From Triops longicaudatus (lineage: Eukaryota; Arthropoda; Branchiopoda; Notostraca; Triopsidae): a stretch of DNA of 64,000 nt. The position numbers and the translations under genes are program-made. The notes beneath the pieces are model-generated. The model was not told where the DNA came from. It saw nothing but the letters and a program-made list of their open reading frames with translations, and searched no databases. The stretch's first letter is position 1, and every line of letters begins with the position of its first letter. The stretch lies in NCBI GenBank assembly GCA_022885665.1, contig JAGQDJ010000023.1:558001-622000 (forward strand), written 5' to 3'. This document shows, piece after piece, positions 1-10,977 of the stretch.

Positions 1-925
1 TTCCGCTGTCAGCTGTTTTGGGAAATGTCACAGGTAAAGGCAAGTGACGGGACGATGAGGGTGGACGGTACAAAGGAACTTCCTTCTGACCTGGCGAAGG
101 GGACACTGACGAAGACATGGGTTTCGTTGTCGTCGCTTCTGTGGTCACTGCTTGGGCCGTACGGGTAGCAGATTTCTTTTGTAGCAATTTGGACGTTTTA
201 AGAAGGGATTTTAGCTGATCTACGGCGTCCTCGTCTTCAGGGCGAGCGTGCCAGACAGCTTGCTCGACAGTATTGTCGTCTTCAATCTCCGCGAGTTGAG
301 TTTGATCGAGGTCTGTTTCGTAACCGAAACCTGACTTGGCCTCCGGCTCGCGAACGAAATTTTGTAAGTAGCGTTCAAAGTTCAGCCACTCTTCCCGCGA
401 GGGTGTAGATTGGGCGGCCGAAAGCGCGTCTTCGTAATCGGATTCTTCTTCGTAATCGGGTGTCCAAGGCATCCGCGAGATATAGTGCCGACTGCGTTTA
501 TTCGGGGTGCGAAAGTGGTTGACTTTCATATCGTCCATCTCGCCGTACGGCTGGAAGTATCCAGAATCGCCATAATAGTTGGGGGGCCAAAAGTCGTTGG
601 AGTAATCTGTTGCCAATGGCAAATCTTCGACAGCTGGTGGATAAGCATAACGCGTAGGGTAATTGAATTCCGGAATGCGACCCGGTTTCAAAACACCGTA
701 CGTGTCATGTGTCGGGTAGAAGCGTTCGGTGTCAGCGCTCGGATACCGATCGACAAACCCATAACCTGTTTCGGGTTGATCATAGCCACCCGAGTCTGCC
801 ATTGAAGCCGCCGGCAATGGCTGCCGTAGCAACAGGTTGCGCCAAATCGGCAAAGTTCTATCCAGAGCAAGCGAATTTTCCACCAGAATCGCGGTCAGAA
901 GAACCAAAGTGTTGTGTAGTTTCAT
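1..925 (-). CDS. Uncharacterised secreted acidic/Tyr-rich protein, 5' part (runs off the window)
   Basis: The frame is open on the minus strand from the ATG at 925-923 to base 1, about 308 codons with no stop, so the 3' end lies outside the window. The protein begins with a signal-peptide-like stretch (MKLHNTLVLLTAILVENSLA) and continues with Tyr/Pro/Asp/Glu-rich sequence. A dibasic KR lies near residue 143, an acidic YEEESDYED patch near 158-166, a KK near 255, and a Thr/Ser/Pro-rich tail follows. The ATG directly follows a GCCGCAG acceptor; a GTAAGG donor at 1034 suggests a 109-bp intron just 5' of the start and a 5'UTR exon at about 1035-1149. I do not recognise the family. The signal peptide plus dibasic sites would fit a prohormone or an extracellular structural protein; this is inference only. 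Confidence 0.75.
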   Translation of the reverse strand, partial: MKLHNTLVLLTAILVENSLALDRTLPIWRNLLLRQPLPAASMADSGGYDQPETGYGFVDRYPSADTERFYPTHDTYGVLKPGRIPEFNYPTRYAYPPAVEDLPLATDYSNDFWPPNYYGDSGYFQPYGEMDDMKVNHFRTPNKRSRHYISRMPWTPDYEEESDYEDALSAAQSTPSREEWLNFERYLQNFVREPEAKSGFGYETDLDQTQLAEIEDDNTVEQAVWHARPEDEDAVDQLKSLLKTSKLLQKKSATRTAQAVTTEATTTKPMSSSVSPSPGQKEVPLYRPPSSSRHLPLPVTFPKTADSG

Positions 926-1145
926 CTGCGGCAATGCAAAATGAGTTAAAACTACTTTGAGTTAAACTACTTTTTGTGAAAATAGCATCGTGACACAAAA
1001 GCACTGCAGCAATTACGGAAAATTGTAGCCTTACCTTGTCGGTTGTTGATAGAAACCGGAAGGAGAGACTTTTCCTGAAACTCGGAAGATTTAAGCACTG
1101 GGTAACTCCTTGCTCCTTTGTAATTTCTGCAGCTCTTGGTCGGTA

Positions 1146-1197
1146 CACTGGAGGAAGTAGACGCGGCACAGGTGTATATATGGGCTCAGTGACGTCA
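1146..1197 (-). promoter_or_regulatory. TATA/initiator promoter with CRE palindrome for the secreted-protein gene
   Basis: Read on the minus strand, a TATATA box occupies 1181-1175 and a CCAGTG initiator has its A at 1149, a spacing of 32 bp. A perfect cAMP-response element TGACGTCA lies at 1190-1197, just upstream of the TATA box. The predicted transcript would start at about 1149 and splice at 1035 into the coding exon. This arrangement is typical of an inducible arthropod core promoter. The start site is inferred from sequence only. Confidence 0.6.
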
Positions 1198-4100
1198 ATA
1201 GACGCCCACGCTAGTCCTCAATGAATCTCCCTGACGGAGTAGCAAAGCGCTTGGGAAAATCGGTTTAGCCGCGCGCGCGGGTATGGTAGAACCACGCCCG
1301 ATTACTGCGTGGGGGGGTGGAGCTTACGGGTATGACTGAAAGGATTTCTCCTTCGGGTCCCTTGCTTTCCGGAGGATATCCTGAGCCAATCCGCGTACAG
1401 CGAACTAGACCAGAGCGAAGATTCACACACGTATACCGAGACAACCAGTATTGATTTCTGTTGGCTGGCGGCTTCTTTACTCATACACTGCAGCTTCCTT
1501 ACTTGCCACCACTCCACGAACAGAGCGTAGGCGGCTGGGTCGCCACTGACGTCACGGGAAGGGGGTTGGAAAAAAGGTAACAAAATTCTCCGGCAGAACT
1601 TCAACCCAATGAGCTATCGTGTTATGTCAAACAGTAGGCCATAACTTCGTTCTCGATTCACGCTTCCAACTGAGACCCGAGACCAGCAATATAAACACCC
1701 TTAGGCGAAGTTAAGAAGGAATGCCCGAAAAGAGATAAATAGAGTTACGTGAGAAGCGTTCAAGGATCTAAGAAGCAGCCACCTCCACTAACAAAGACGA
1801 CAACAATGACTAGAACAATACCAAGTTCTCCTTTCGTGGAGAAAAATATCTACAGGATTTTACCTTCTGAAGCGTTATTTTTAAAAAATTTTGTTACTAC
1901 TTGAGACTATAAGTAAGTACACGTACGTGCTTCACAATACATAATCAAATTGCAGGCTATTCCAAGAAATCTTTAGAAGTGGTTCTCCTTTTAGAATTTT
2001 TTCTTAAAGCACAGATTCTATTTAATAACCCATGATTCAGTCCGAAACGTTACTAATTCGAGACACATCTCAACGTCTAAAATCAAAAAGTCGCTTCTTT
2101 TTAACGTCTATTAACAATGGCAACCACTTAACTGGAAAGAGTTGATACGAGCCGTGATGTACCCCAATAAGTGGAATCTAGCGTTATTTAAAACCAGGGC
2201 TTCGGCTTAGAAAATCGAGAAACCTCGGGTCACTCTGAATGCACCATTACGAATCCAATGACTGGGCCGTACATAAATGGTATGCTGACTATAGTTGCTA
2301 TTGAATTGTCGGTAACTGGTGCATTGCTTCTGTAGTATTATGAATAGGATTTACTTTGATAAAAAATGACAACAGTAGGGGTGGACGGAGTCGGTTTGAT
2401 GTCAGAACCTCTTTTCTTTCCATCTTTTTTTTATAATGTGCGAAGGGGTGAAACTGTTCACCGGCCGATTTTTTTTTTTAAAAAAAATCGGGACGCGTGG
2501 GTGGATAACAGGTGGTTCAGAGTCGACCTTTCAGCAACCTTATTATTAGATAATTAACATTTTCCTTCTGCGACCACTGGCTTCTTCAAGAAAGGGCTAT
2601 TCGTGTCCAACGGAGCAAGAAAGGAAAAAAAAGGAAAAAATCAATGGCGGACAACTTGCTTTGACGTCCTTTTGGAACTATAAATAGCTGACTGACCCAT
2701 TCCAAGAGCTCCGAAAGGGAGCATGGACGCGCGGTTAGTTCCAGCCATACATTCCATTTTCCCTAAAAAGCATATAAATTGCATTTGCTCCCTATCCTCA
2801 CTACCGCCTCCCCATCAGCCCGCTTTTAGGAGCACGCTCTGGTACTTCGTGTAATAGTAAACAACTACCTTGAGTTGTTTAAGGGTAATGCAATGGGGTA
2901 TCCTCGTCTAGCTTTTCTGTCCCATTTATTGCTCAGCTTCTCGAAAGTAATACACTCCATCAAAACTTCAGAAAGGGCGCCAACATTGACGTCATTCGAT
3001 ATCGACATGAATGATATTCAGTGTTTCCGTTTATCGCACCAGAAAAAGGCCAGACAATTTATTCCACTCTTACCGCCAGCTTTCCGTTCATAAAAAAGAA
3101 ACAAATAAATAACTGCTTAAACCCTTGCGCAGGTAATAGCAGTAATTTGTAACTAACTTCAAGACCCCTTGCTTACTTACCCAGCAAATGTTCGTGTGAT
3201 ATTTTTCTTCCATTTTCAACTATATCCTAACTCGGACTTCTTTTCTAATTAACGATTCTATTGCACTTTGGGGATTATTGAAAAAAAAATAAAGAGATTG
3301 AAGAAACAGACGATCGAGTGGACAAAGGTACCTGAGATACGGTCTTCTGTTGTGCCTAATTAATAACGAAAATTAATGCTGTAATATCTTAAAAGTGTCT
3401 ACCCATGTAATGTTACAGAAGAAGAGAGGGGCGTGAATGCAGCTTTGCTGCTAAGTCTTACTGGCAATTTTAGTTTGGTCTGAACATAACTGGTATGGCC
3501 TGTTGTTTTTTAATCTCGACCAATGCCAGTGCTGTATTGGGCAGGCTTCCTCCTACGTCATAGCGGCAACGAATTGAAAGCCAAGTCAGCGCCTTTTTCC
3601 TCAATGAAACCTTTTCTCTGACGAGAGCGTGGGCGTTTTTAATTTAACTTCCTCGGCACTACAGGATAGCAAAAACTTGAAAAGCAGCCATGTGATAAAG
3701 AAAATGTGACTTTCAGGCACACAGAAACACCATCGACTTCGATAACAGTGTTCCCCCAAACTATACTGTTGCTGATCACGTACTTCTCAGAGAAAAAGAA
3801 GGGGTTAAAAACTCATTTTCTCTCCTGAGATAGCATCCACGGGTTGTCTCCTCTTTTCTTATATCCACCCACGCTAAGGGCATCCCCTCGGTTTCCTTTC
3901 AAGCTTGCTCTCAAAATAGCCCTCTCATATCGATCTGTTACTCCCTGGACTCCTTGTGCTAGATGGCCATCAAAAGGTAGGCCGCCATTTTTTGAACTGG
4001 TCCGTTTCAAGTCGTTGGAAGCTTTCTCGAACACCTTCAATCGCAATGTTGCCTGGCCTGTTTATCTCCGATGCTAATCCGCTTCGCAACCGATCCAGCT

Positions 4101-7100
4101 GGCTCACAGCTTAGTGATCCAGCTGCAATATCCTCAGTAACCCTTGACCTTTCTACTTCTATAGCGCTAAGCCTGTATCTGAGACCACACATTTTCTCTC
4201 TGCGACAAGCTTAAACGAAGACATATTTCCTACTTTACTTTAGACGCCTACATCCTAGTTCGAGACCCCAGTTAAGAATGTTTTCGCAGAAATAAGAATT
4301 CCAAGTACGATGTCTTTTGTTTAAAGAATGAAACGCTTGAACAAGAGTTGATCAAAGTTGATTAATTCTGGTTAAAAGTGTTCTTTGGCTAACAGCTAGT
4401 TGAACGGATCTTGTAGAAATACAGTAAGAAAGCTTGATGGTTTCAACACACATTCAAGTCTGCTCACTGAAATGAAACTTCAAAAAATGCAAATGATCGT
4501 TATCTGTAGGTGACTTCAAGTCGTCCAGCGATAGACTCTGAATTCCTCCTACAAGGTCTTCAGGTCCTATACTGTGGTTAAGAACGAAAGAATATGCAAG
4601 AATATGCTGTGGTTAGGAACGAAATTAATTTTCATAAAAGTTCGAAACTATAGTAAAACGATAAAATACGCAAAACAGGCAATGCATGGACCGACGCTTG
4701 AAAGTGCAAGTCTCGCAGCCCTAGTCTTCCGCCTAAATTCACTGACCGCGTTCGTGTGACAAACCTTAGACGTTAAAGTCGCATTAATTGTTTACAAATA
4801 ATGCTTAATACTTCATAACACAAAACTGCTTCAACCCTCTACTGCCCTCTGGGTACGGCCTTGGGCGTATTGGTTCTTATGTTAAAAGCTGTAATTTTTT
4901 TTCAATAGACAAAGAAAATAATTTTGATAATAGAAATGTTGGTTTTGCAGAGCTGTTCGCTAAAGACTAATTTCATAATCTTGACTCATACTGCAAAACG
5001 TGTAATTTCGAAAGAAACAGGTCCTTTATTTCTTTTGCTTTTATATTTCGGCTAACCTTCAAGTAGTAGCAAAAGAAAAAGTATTGGCTCTGTAGATTGC
5101 TCTTCAGAATAAAAAAAAATCGACTTTACTGTAAAATTCTGGGAGTATTGTATTTTCAAAGTTGGTGTTTAAAGTTACCCCCGCGAAGAGTACAACTTTG
5201 AACGCGACACCGAAATTGCTCGACAAAATTCAGAAATAACATTTTGTCGAAAAAAAATCTTCTTTTCGTTCGTAATGCGGATCAGTTTTAAAGAAAGTTT
5301 ATATATATCTTTGCAAATCTTCAGCTTGAACATGACCTGTCAAAAAACTGTCTTTAATGGCGCTTTCGCACAGAGAAGGTGTTGTGAGGTCGATTGAAGA
5401 ACTCCTTGGCCACTTCAGTAGTGAATCTAGCGAGTCCCCTGTCTCTGTACATCTCAAGATAGGGTAAGCAGTTGCATCAAATCTAGGAAGCGAACATTCT
5501 TAAGCAGCTTGTCCTACTAAATTGGTTTTTCCTACTAAATCCTACCTTCTTTTCAAAACTTTTCAATTCAATCTAAAAGCAGCTCCTTCGCAGCTTTCGT
5601 AAAATGTTCCGTTAACCAAATAATGATGAATTCCATAATTCTGGGTCACATCAAAGTACCAATAAATCTTAATTTCATATGAGCAGAACGAAATTAGACC
5701 TGGGCACAGTAATAAATTCACCGTGGACTTAACTTCATTTTCGCAACAACCTGAAAGTGATCAGATGGCAATAAAAGAAGTTTCTAGTGCCACAACACAG
5801 GCAAGTTCCTACAACGTGACTGAAAATGGAGCCGATTCCACAGAAAAATACTTGTAAAACATTAGTGACGTAACGACGGAGTACAATAAGAGCATCTATC
5901 TATTTTTTTATGTTGTCCCTCACATCCTCCATCAGTTTCTTGTTCTAAGTAAAAACATAGTGTGCGTTTTTTGAAGATTACTGACAAAATTTTCTAGCAA
6001 GAACCGTAAAGTGCAACAAAAATGTACTATACTTGTAATTGCTATAGCTTGTAATTTCCCCTTGCATGAAGCATGGGTAGTTTGAATCAAAGTGAACATG
6101 AGAGTGATTTGTATGAAATTTTAGACAGTTTCAGTAAATCACGTACGAGACGACGCTTCAATAGGCGCGCTTTGATTTACGGGAAGCCACATTCTGTAAG
6201 CTTCACACGGACTTTTGATTCCCTCCCGTTTCTAACAATTACTGTAGACTCATTACTACGGACGGGTGAATACCGCCACGGCCTCAAAAGGTCTCTTTAC
6301 CTAGCAACTCTGCTTATTACCTCTTACCCAAATCAAATGCTAAAGTGCGAATGGCCGCATGATAGCGACGTCAAATTAGTAGTAAGGCCCTAATATGTTT
6401 ACATATTAGAAAAAGCCCACAAAGTGCACATTTTAGCCATAAAGGAAGCTACTAAGATATTTGAGAACAATTTTTCTCCACTTAAATTCTAAGCAATTTG
6501 GAGCCAAAACGGGATACAGACGCTCATTGCTTGCGATGACGCAAAGCGTAAAAACAAGTTCCTGGAATAACCGGGGCTCTAACCTACTTAAATCTAATTA
6601 CGAAATAATGTCTGCCATATTACAGTAATGAACTTGACCTTTCCGGGTTCCGGTTAATGCGCACGATAAACCGGACTCTTGCGCACCTAATGACACGGGT
6701 CTCGGAGCGACATGAATATGAAAGTCAAATAACAACAACAGGTTCCTATCGATACGGGGAGCGTATACATTCGTTTTCACGCTTGAAGAGGTAAACACTG
6801 ACCGAAGGGCGAAAACATCCCTCATTTACCGTGTTCAAGTATCATTATGGGTCGTCATGGCGGGACCGAGTAAAGCGCGCAGTACAAGTAGGGTTTCATG
6901 GAAAAAAATACGGGCCTGACGTCAATCATGTTGGTCAACTGGCTGAAACATGTGTTGCGCAATACAAAGAGTACTTGAAGCGTCCCAGGAGACCAGCAGC
7001 GTGAAAATAAGTGAAGCGATTAGCAATATGTCAGCATTAATACATTTCACCTCCCTCTTCTTGTCTGACATTATCAGAAAAGGGATGCCGCAATCACGAC

Positions 7101-7553
7101 TGCCACCAGTTGCCACGAGTTCCGGCTGCTGCAAGCCACGATAGCGACGAACATTGTTTTTAAGGACTCCCGTACTTGCAGGTAGGACGAGTTCCACTAC
7201 CGCCCGGCTGCTACTATGGCGCGCATGCCCTCCTCTTGAGAAAGCGAAAAATCAATGGACTACCATGGTGGTAAATGTCGGATTGTGCGCAGGTTATACA
7301 CAAAGAAGCAAACGACGTACACAAACTCGGCAGACCACCATTTTGTGGAAAACAGAAAGCAATCTTGTTGCCTATTCACACTGCTTGCCTAATCATCTCC
7401 CACAAGATAAAAGAAAGCAAAAAATAGTTGACCCTCCTACTTAAACCACGCGAAAACCGCAAGTTGTTGTGCAAAATCACGCCCAATATTCGACGACCCC
7501 GATACGAGAAAAAAGTACTCCATAGGTGTTTTTCAGAAACAGTCAAACAAGCC
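1198..7553. other. Gene-poor intergenic DNA
   Basis: I see no coding exon with family similarity here. Isolated frames such as 6073-6393 (106 codons) lack recognisable domains or convincing splice sites. The stretch contains three more perfect CRE palindromes (1547-1554, 2987-2994 and 6917-6924). It also has a good TATA motif (TATAAATAG at 2679-2687) with no obvious downstream gene, and one copy of a dispersed repeat near 5141-5246. The last CRE lies about 630 bp upstream of the 7B2 start codon. Confidence 0.6.
5141..5246. repeat. Dispersed repeat, copy 1
   Basis: This segment matches 39445-39546 in the same orientation. Shared blocks include AAGTTACCCC, a TTCGAACGCGA/TTTGAACGCGA block and ACAAAATTCAGAAAT, in the same order with small gaps. 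The left flank (GGGAGTATTGTATTTT against GGGTATTTTATTTT) also aligns. Neither copy encodes anything recognisable, so it is probably a degraded non-autonomous element. Confidence 0.55.
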
Positions 7554-9070
7554 ATGGTTGTGCCAGTTCTGTTGCTGGTACTTGTCGCTTCATGCTTCTG
7601 CTCGGCTTTCCATTCCCACCATGATGTAAGTATTTACCTAATTAGTTTTAAATTCTGAAAGAAATGAACACCTGTGTGATTCTGATTTAGGGACTTATTA
7701 ACGACGCCTACTTGCGAAGCGTGGTCTCAAGTTTGGCCGAAGTGCCGGACCCAATGCAAACTTACGATTACAACGAAGAGTAAGCGGACAAGCCAAATAG
7801 CGTCCTAAAACCGTCTTTTAAAAAAACTTTTGAAACGTATTTTTAGTCTGGATCGCGCGCACTTTGACAAAAATTTTCTCGAAGAACCCGATTACGATGA
7901 TGCCGCCATGGGATTGCCGAAACAAGAGCTTAACCTACGCGACCCCGAGTACTTGCACCATAGTTCGTTACTAAACTCGCTGAGGAAAACTCAAGGTACT
8001 TCACACTTTATTTTTGCTAGGAAAATTAGCAAACTAAACAAAATGATTTTTTCTCCTAAAGAAGAGCAAGACATTAAAGCGAGCAAAAGCACAAAGCCAA
8101 GTTCAGATGGGAAAACTGAAAATGTCCTCCCAGCGTACTGCAATCCGCCCAATCCTTGCCCAATCGGCTACACAAGTAACAAGTTTTTTCATTACTTAGC
8201 TGTACATTGCTACCATCTCTGCGAAAAAAAAAACATTGGCATCTCTCAATGACGCATCCCCTCCGTCATGTCAGCTGTTTGCACCGTCTTCACATTTTGT
8301 CTTTCACCTAGTCATAAACTGCAAGAAAAAGAACGCCATGAAGTCCTTTGATAGCAAGTATGAAAAAACAAATAACTTAGGACCCATGATGTCGGCGTTC
8401 CTTTCGCAAAGCGAGCGGCAATATACAATCCAGTTTTGGTAAACTGTGAAGTTACTCACGCGCTCCTATAATTTAGGCGAAAATGATGGTTGCCTGGAAG
8501 AATTTGAAAACACTGCTGCCTTCAGTCGCGAGTATCAAGCCGCTCAGGACTGCATGTGTGACACAGAACACATGTTTGATTGCACTACTTCCAACAGCGG
8601 ACCTTCACGGTCTTCTTCGGCACAAAACGCGGGCGGCAGCATCGTCGACACAGCCATACGCCAAATCATGTCTGAAATGCAGGTAAAATTACTATGAACG
8701 TACTCGTTACAAGTACTCCCCTCAATACTTGCTGAAAAATAAAACTGTCCTAAAATATAGGGTCACAAATCTCTAGTGGCGAAAAAACTCTTCACCGAAG
8801 ATGTAAGTAGTTTTGACTTATCGAGCGAAAATGAAAAATACACAAATTTTCACGTGATGTTTAATTTCTTTCCGTAAACAGCGTCACGCCCAAGTTTTCC
8901 GTAACTTACAAGCCCGAGCCCGAGTTGCTGCTTCCTCTACTAAGCCAGTAAAAGTCATTGTTCGATTCGTAGTTCTTACAAATTCACACCTCCTTTACTA
9001 GGAACAGAACCCATTCCTGCAAGGCGAAAAGCTACCCATTGCTGCCAAAAAGGGTATCTCCGTCATGTAA
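7554..9070 (+). CDS. 7B2: Neuroendocrine protein 7B2 (secretogranin V), chaperone of prohormone convertase 2
   Basis: The seven exons are 7554-7625, 7691-7779, 7847-8175, 8477-8682, 8761-8802, 8882-8947 and 9002-9070. They give 290 aa with consistent phases and GT-AG junctions. A hydrophobic signal peptide (residues 1-18) is followed by PMQTYDYNE, LGLPKQELNLRDPEYLHH-type sequence and the polyproline motif PPNPCP (about 154-159), which in this family binds proPC2. The conserved cysteine block DGCLEEFENTAAFSREYQ...CMCDTEHMF comes next. The last 22 residues (NPFLQGEKLP...AAKKG) match the C-terminal PC2-inhibitory peptide with its Lys-Lys site. 7B2 acts in the regulated secretory pathway, assisting folding of PC2 (insect amontillado) and then inhibiting it. 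The usual polybasic furin site before the C-terminal peptide is not obvious; RNLQARAR is the nearest candidate. Identity is confident. Confidence 0.93.
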
Positions 9071-9126
9071 AAAAAAAAACTTCGGTCTTCTTCGAATCAT
9101 ATCTATTGGAAAAGTATCATAGTAAA

Positions 9127-9132
9127 ATAAAA
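9127..9132 (+). promoter_or_regulatory. Polyadenylation signal of 7B2
   Basis: A canonical AATAAA lies 57 bp after the 7B2 stop codon. Confidence 0.6.
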
Positions 9133-10977
9133 GTCTTATTTTTTGGTGTGGAGATATGTTGTATATTCTCTTTGTTTCGGTCACATAAATGGTAATGGCT
9201 TTCGAGCCATCAATGCTCGCCAATTTTGCCTCCCCGCGTACTTTCGTGTAACATTACGAAAACCGAACAAAGAAGAAAGTAACGAAAAATACAATTACTA
9301 AAATTGTCCCCACACTTTTGTTGCACCTTTGATGGCCAATTATCCCTATCCCCTTTATTAACGTTACCCCATCCCTCGGGAGAAGAGACTCTCATTTTTA
9401 TTCCCCTCATCTGTCGTCGTTAGTAATGCGAATAAAAAAAGTTGAAAATTCGGCCCATGTTTTTTTCGAGGTCTCACGTCGTCTTGGAATAAACAAAATC
9501 AGTTTTTTTTTTAAATAATAGTAATAATGTCTCTTGGTCACAGCCAAAGAGTTTGGGCGTAGAATGGTTGTAACACCCACTTCGGATCTCGCTTAGATGG
9601 TAAACAGGGTCTTAATTAGGGTAATTACAAGAAAGCTCGCTTACACGAAGCACTATTGTCTTGCATGAAGTCCAAGATGGTGTTATTAACGTTTTCCGTC
9701 TCCTCTTACGAACAGGATAACACATTTCTTCTCGATCTTCGTATCTTGTGCATCTTCTCTTTCTTTTCTTTATGTTTACTTTGTCTTCTTTGCTGCTTCT
9801 CTTCTTTAGTACACAAGACCGAAGTTTCTTATTAACTTGCTTGGGTGAACTTGTTCTTCTCTTCAATATCTCTAATTCAGGATACTTCATTCACGTCTCA
9901 AGGATACCGTTCGTGCCCGCCACAGCACGCGGCCTCAAATCAAGGATCAGGGGTTCGGTCTTCAGGTAAAGCTCAAGTTCCAACCAAACTGGGTGTCCAG
10001 ACAAGTCACGGCGAGATCCGGGATGTCGTTAACTTGTAGCATGCTCATCTTAAACCCAGGGGTTGTATCTTATTTGCATAGTATTCTTTTGCTTCTAGAA
10101 AGCTTTCTTCTTGTTACGCGTCGTAAAACGCTTCAAGGTCGATGACATTTGGCGTAGGAGTGGTAAGACGTGAAAATCGTTTAGTAACGAAAAAAATTTG
10201 GCAGCCATGGCGCGGCGCCCATTCCGCTTCACAAAAATAAACGCATCGTTTTTCTTTCTCATGAATCAACGAAAAACCAAAAAAGTATGAACGAGGAATA
10301 TGTGCAAACCGGACGGGGGCTTTCAAAACATGTCCCGCTTTTGCTCGTTGCATGGCATAGGGAGCCGCACCCGCTTTCACAGTCCAGAAGTAGGATGACC
10401 AGTGAAAGTTCAACGGTTCGCATTTTCAACTGTCCCTTCAACCTCAGAAAAAATAGATACTATATACACTGTACAAAAAACACAACAGTTTTTTAAAGCC
10501 TCCCTCTGTCTACCGGACTTAGCAAATGTTCTCAGGTGGCTGATCGCTGTGCTGGCATGGTTTGCTACATTTTTTTTTTTACAGTTTGCACCTGACGTGT
10601 TTCATTCAAATATCAATCCAGTGTCTCCACCGCTCTCCATGGCACCATCCTTTGTTCTCTTTTACCACAATCATTCTTTTTGGTCCCAGAACACACTTGC
10701 TTAAAGGGGATAATTTGTTCTCTTATTCCGGTGTGGGTCACAGACGGTAATTTCTCATGCAGATCTATTGCCCAATTCTGCCAACTTGGTTTCAATCTCT
10801 GCTAAGACAACTTCTTGATCAACAAATCTCGACTTCGACATCAGCGTGAACTCTCAACCCCCGACTCTTTTTCTTTTCCAGGTGAGCTTTTCAAACATAC
10901 GTAGCGACGAGGTTGCATTTCTTCTCAAAACCAGCGCAGCTGGACAGAGAGAGGCTGGGACTGAGCGTTTGAGCTTT
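9133..10977. other. Convergent intergenic region between 7B2 and me31B
   Basis: About 1.8 kb separates the two convergent genes. No recognised gene is present. A very basic frame on the minus strand (9612-9890, 92 codons) and an exon-like segment on the plus strand, acceptor near 9880 and donor GTAAAG near 9965, overlap each other. They are described in the findings. The rest is AT-rich and probably holds the 3'UTRs. Confidence 0.5.

Noticed and set aside
2679..2687. TATAAATAG as promoter of a plus-strand gene
   Set aside because: No initiator at the expected distance and no coding exon downstream before the 7B2 gene.
4251..4268. GTTCGAGACCCC as a tRNA T-loop
   Set aside because: No upstream A-box, anticodon arm or acceptor stem can be drawn.
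6073..6393. 106-codon frame starting with ATG upstream of 7B2
   Set aside because: No signal, domain or splice signals; length is within chance for 64 kb in six frames.
7996..8021. Apparent GT...AG interval in 7B2 exon 3
   Set aside because: It is only about 26 bp, below any workable intron size, and the frame reads through it.
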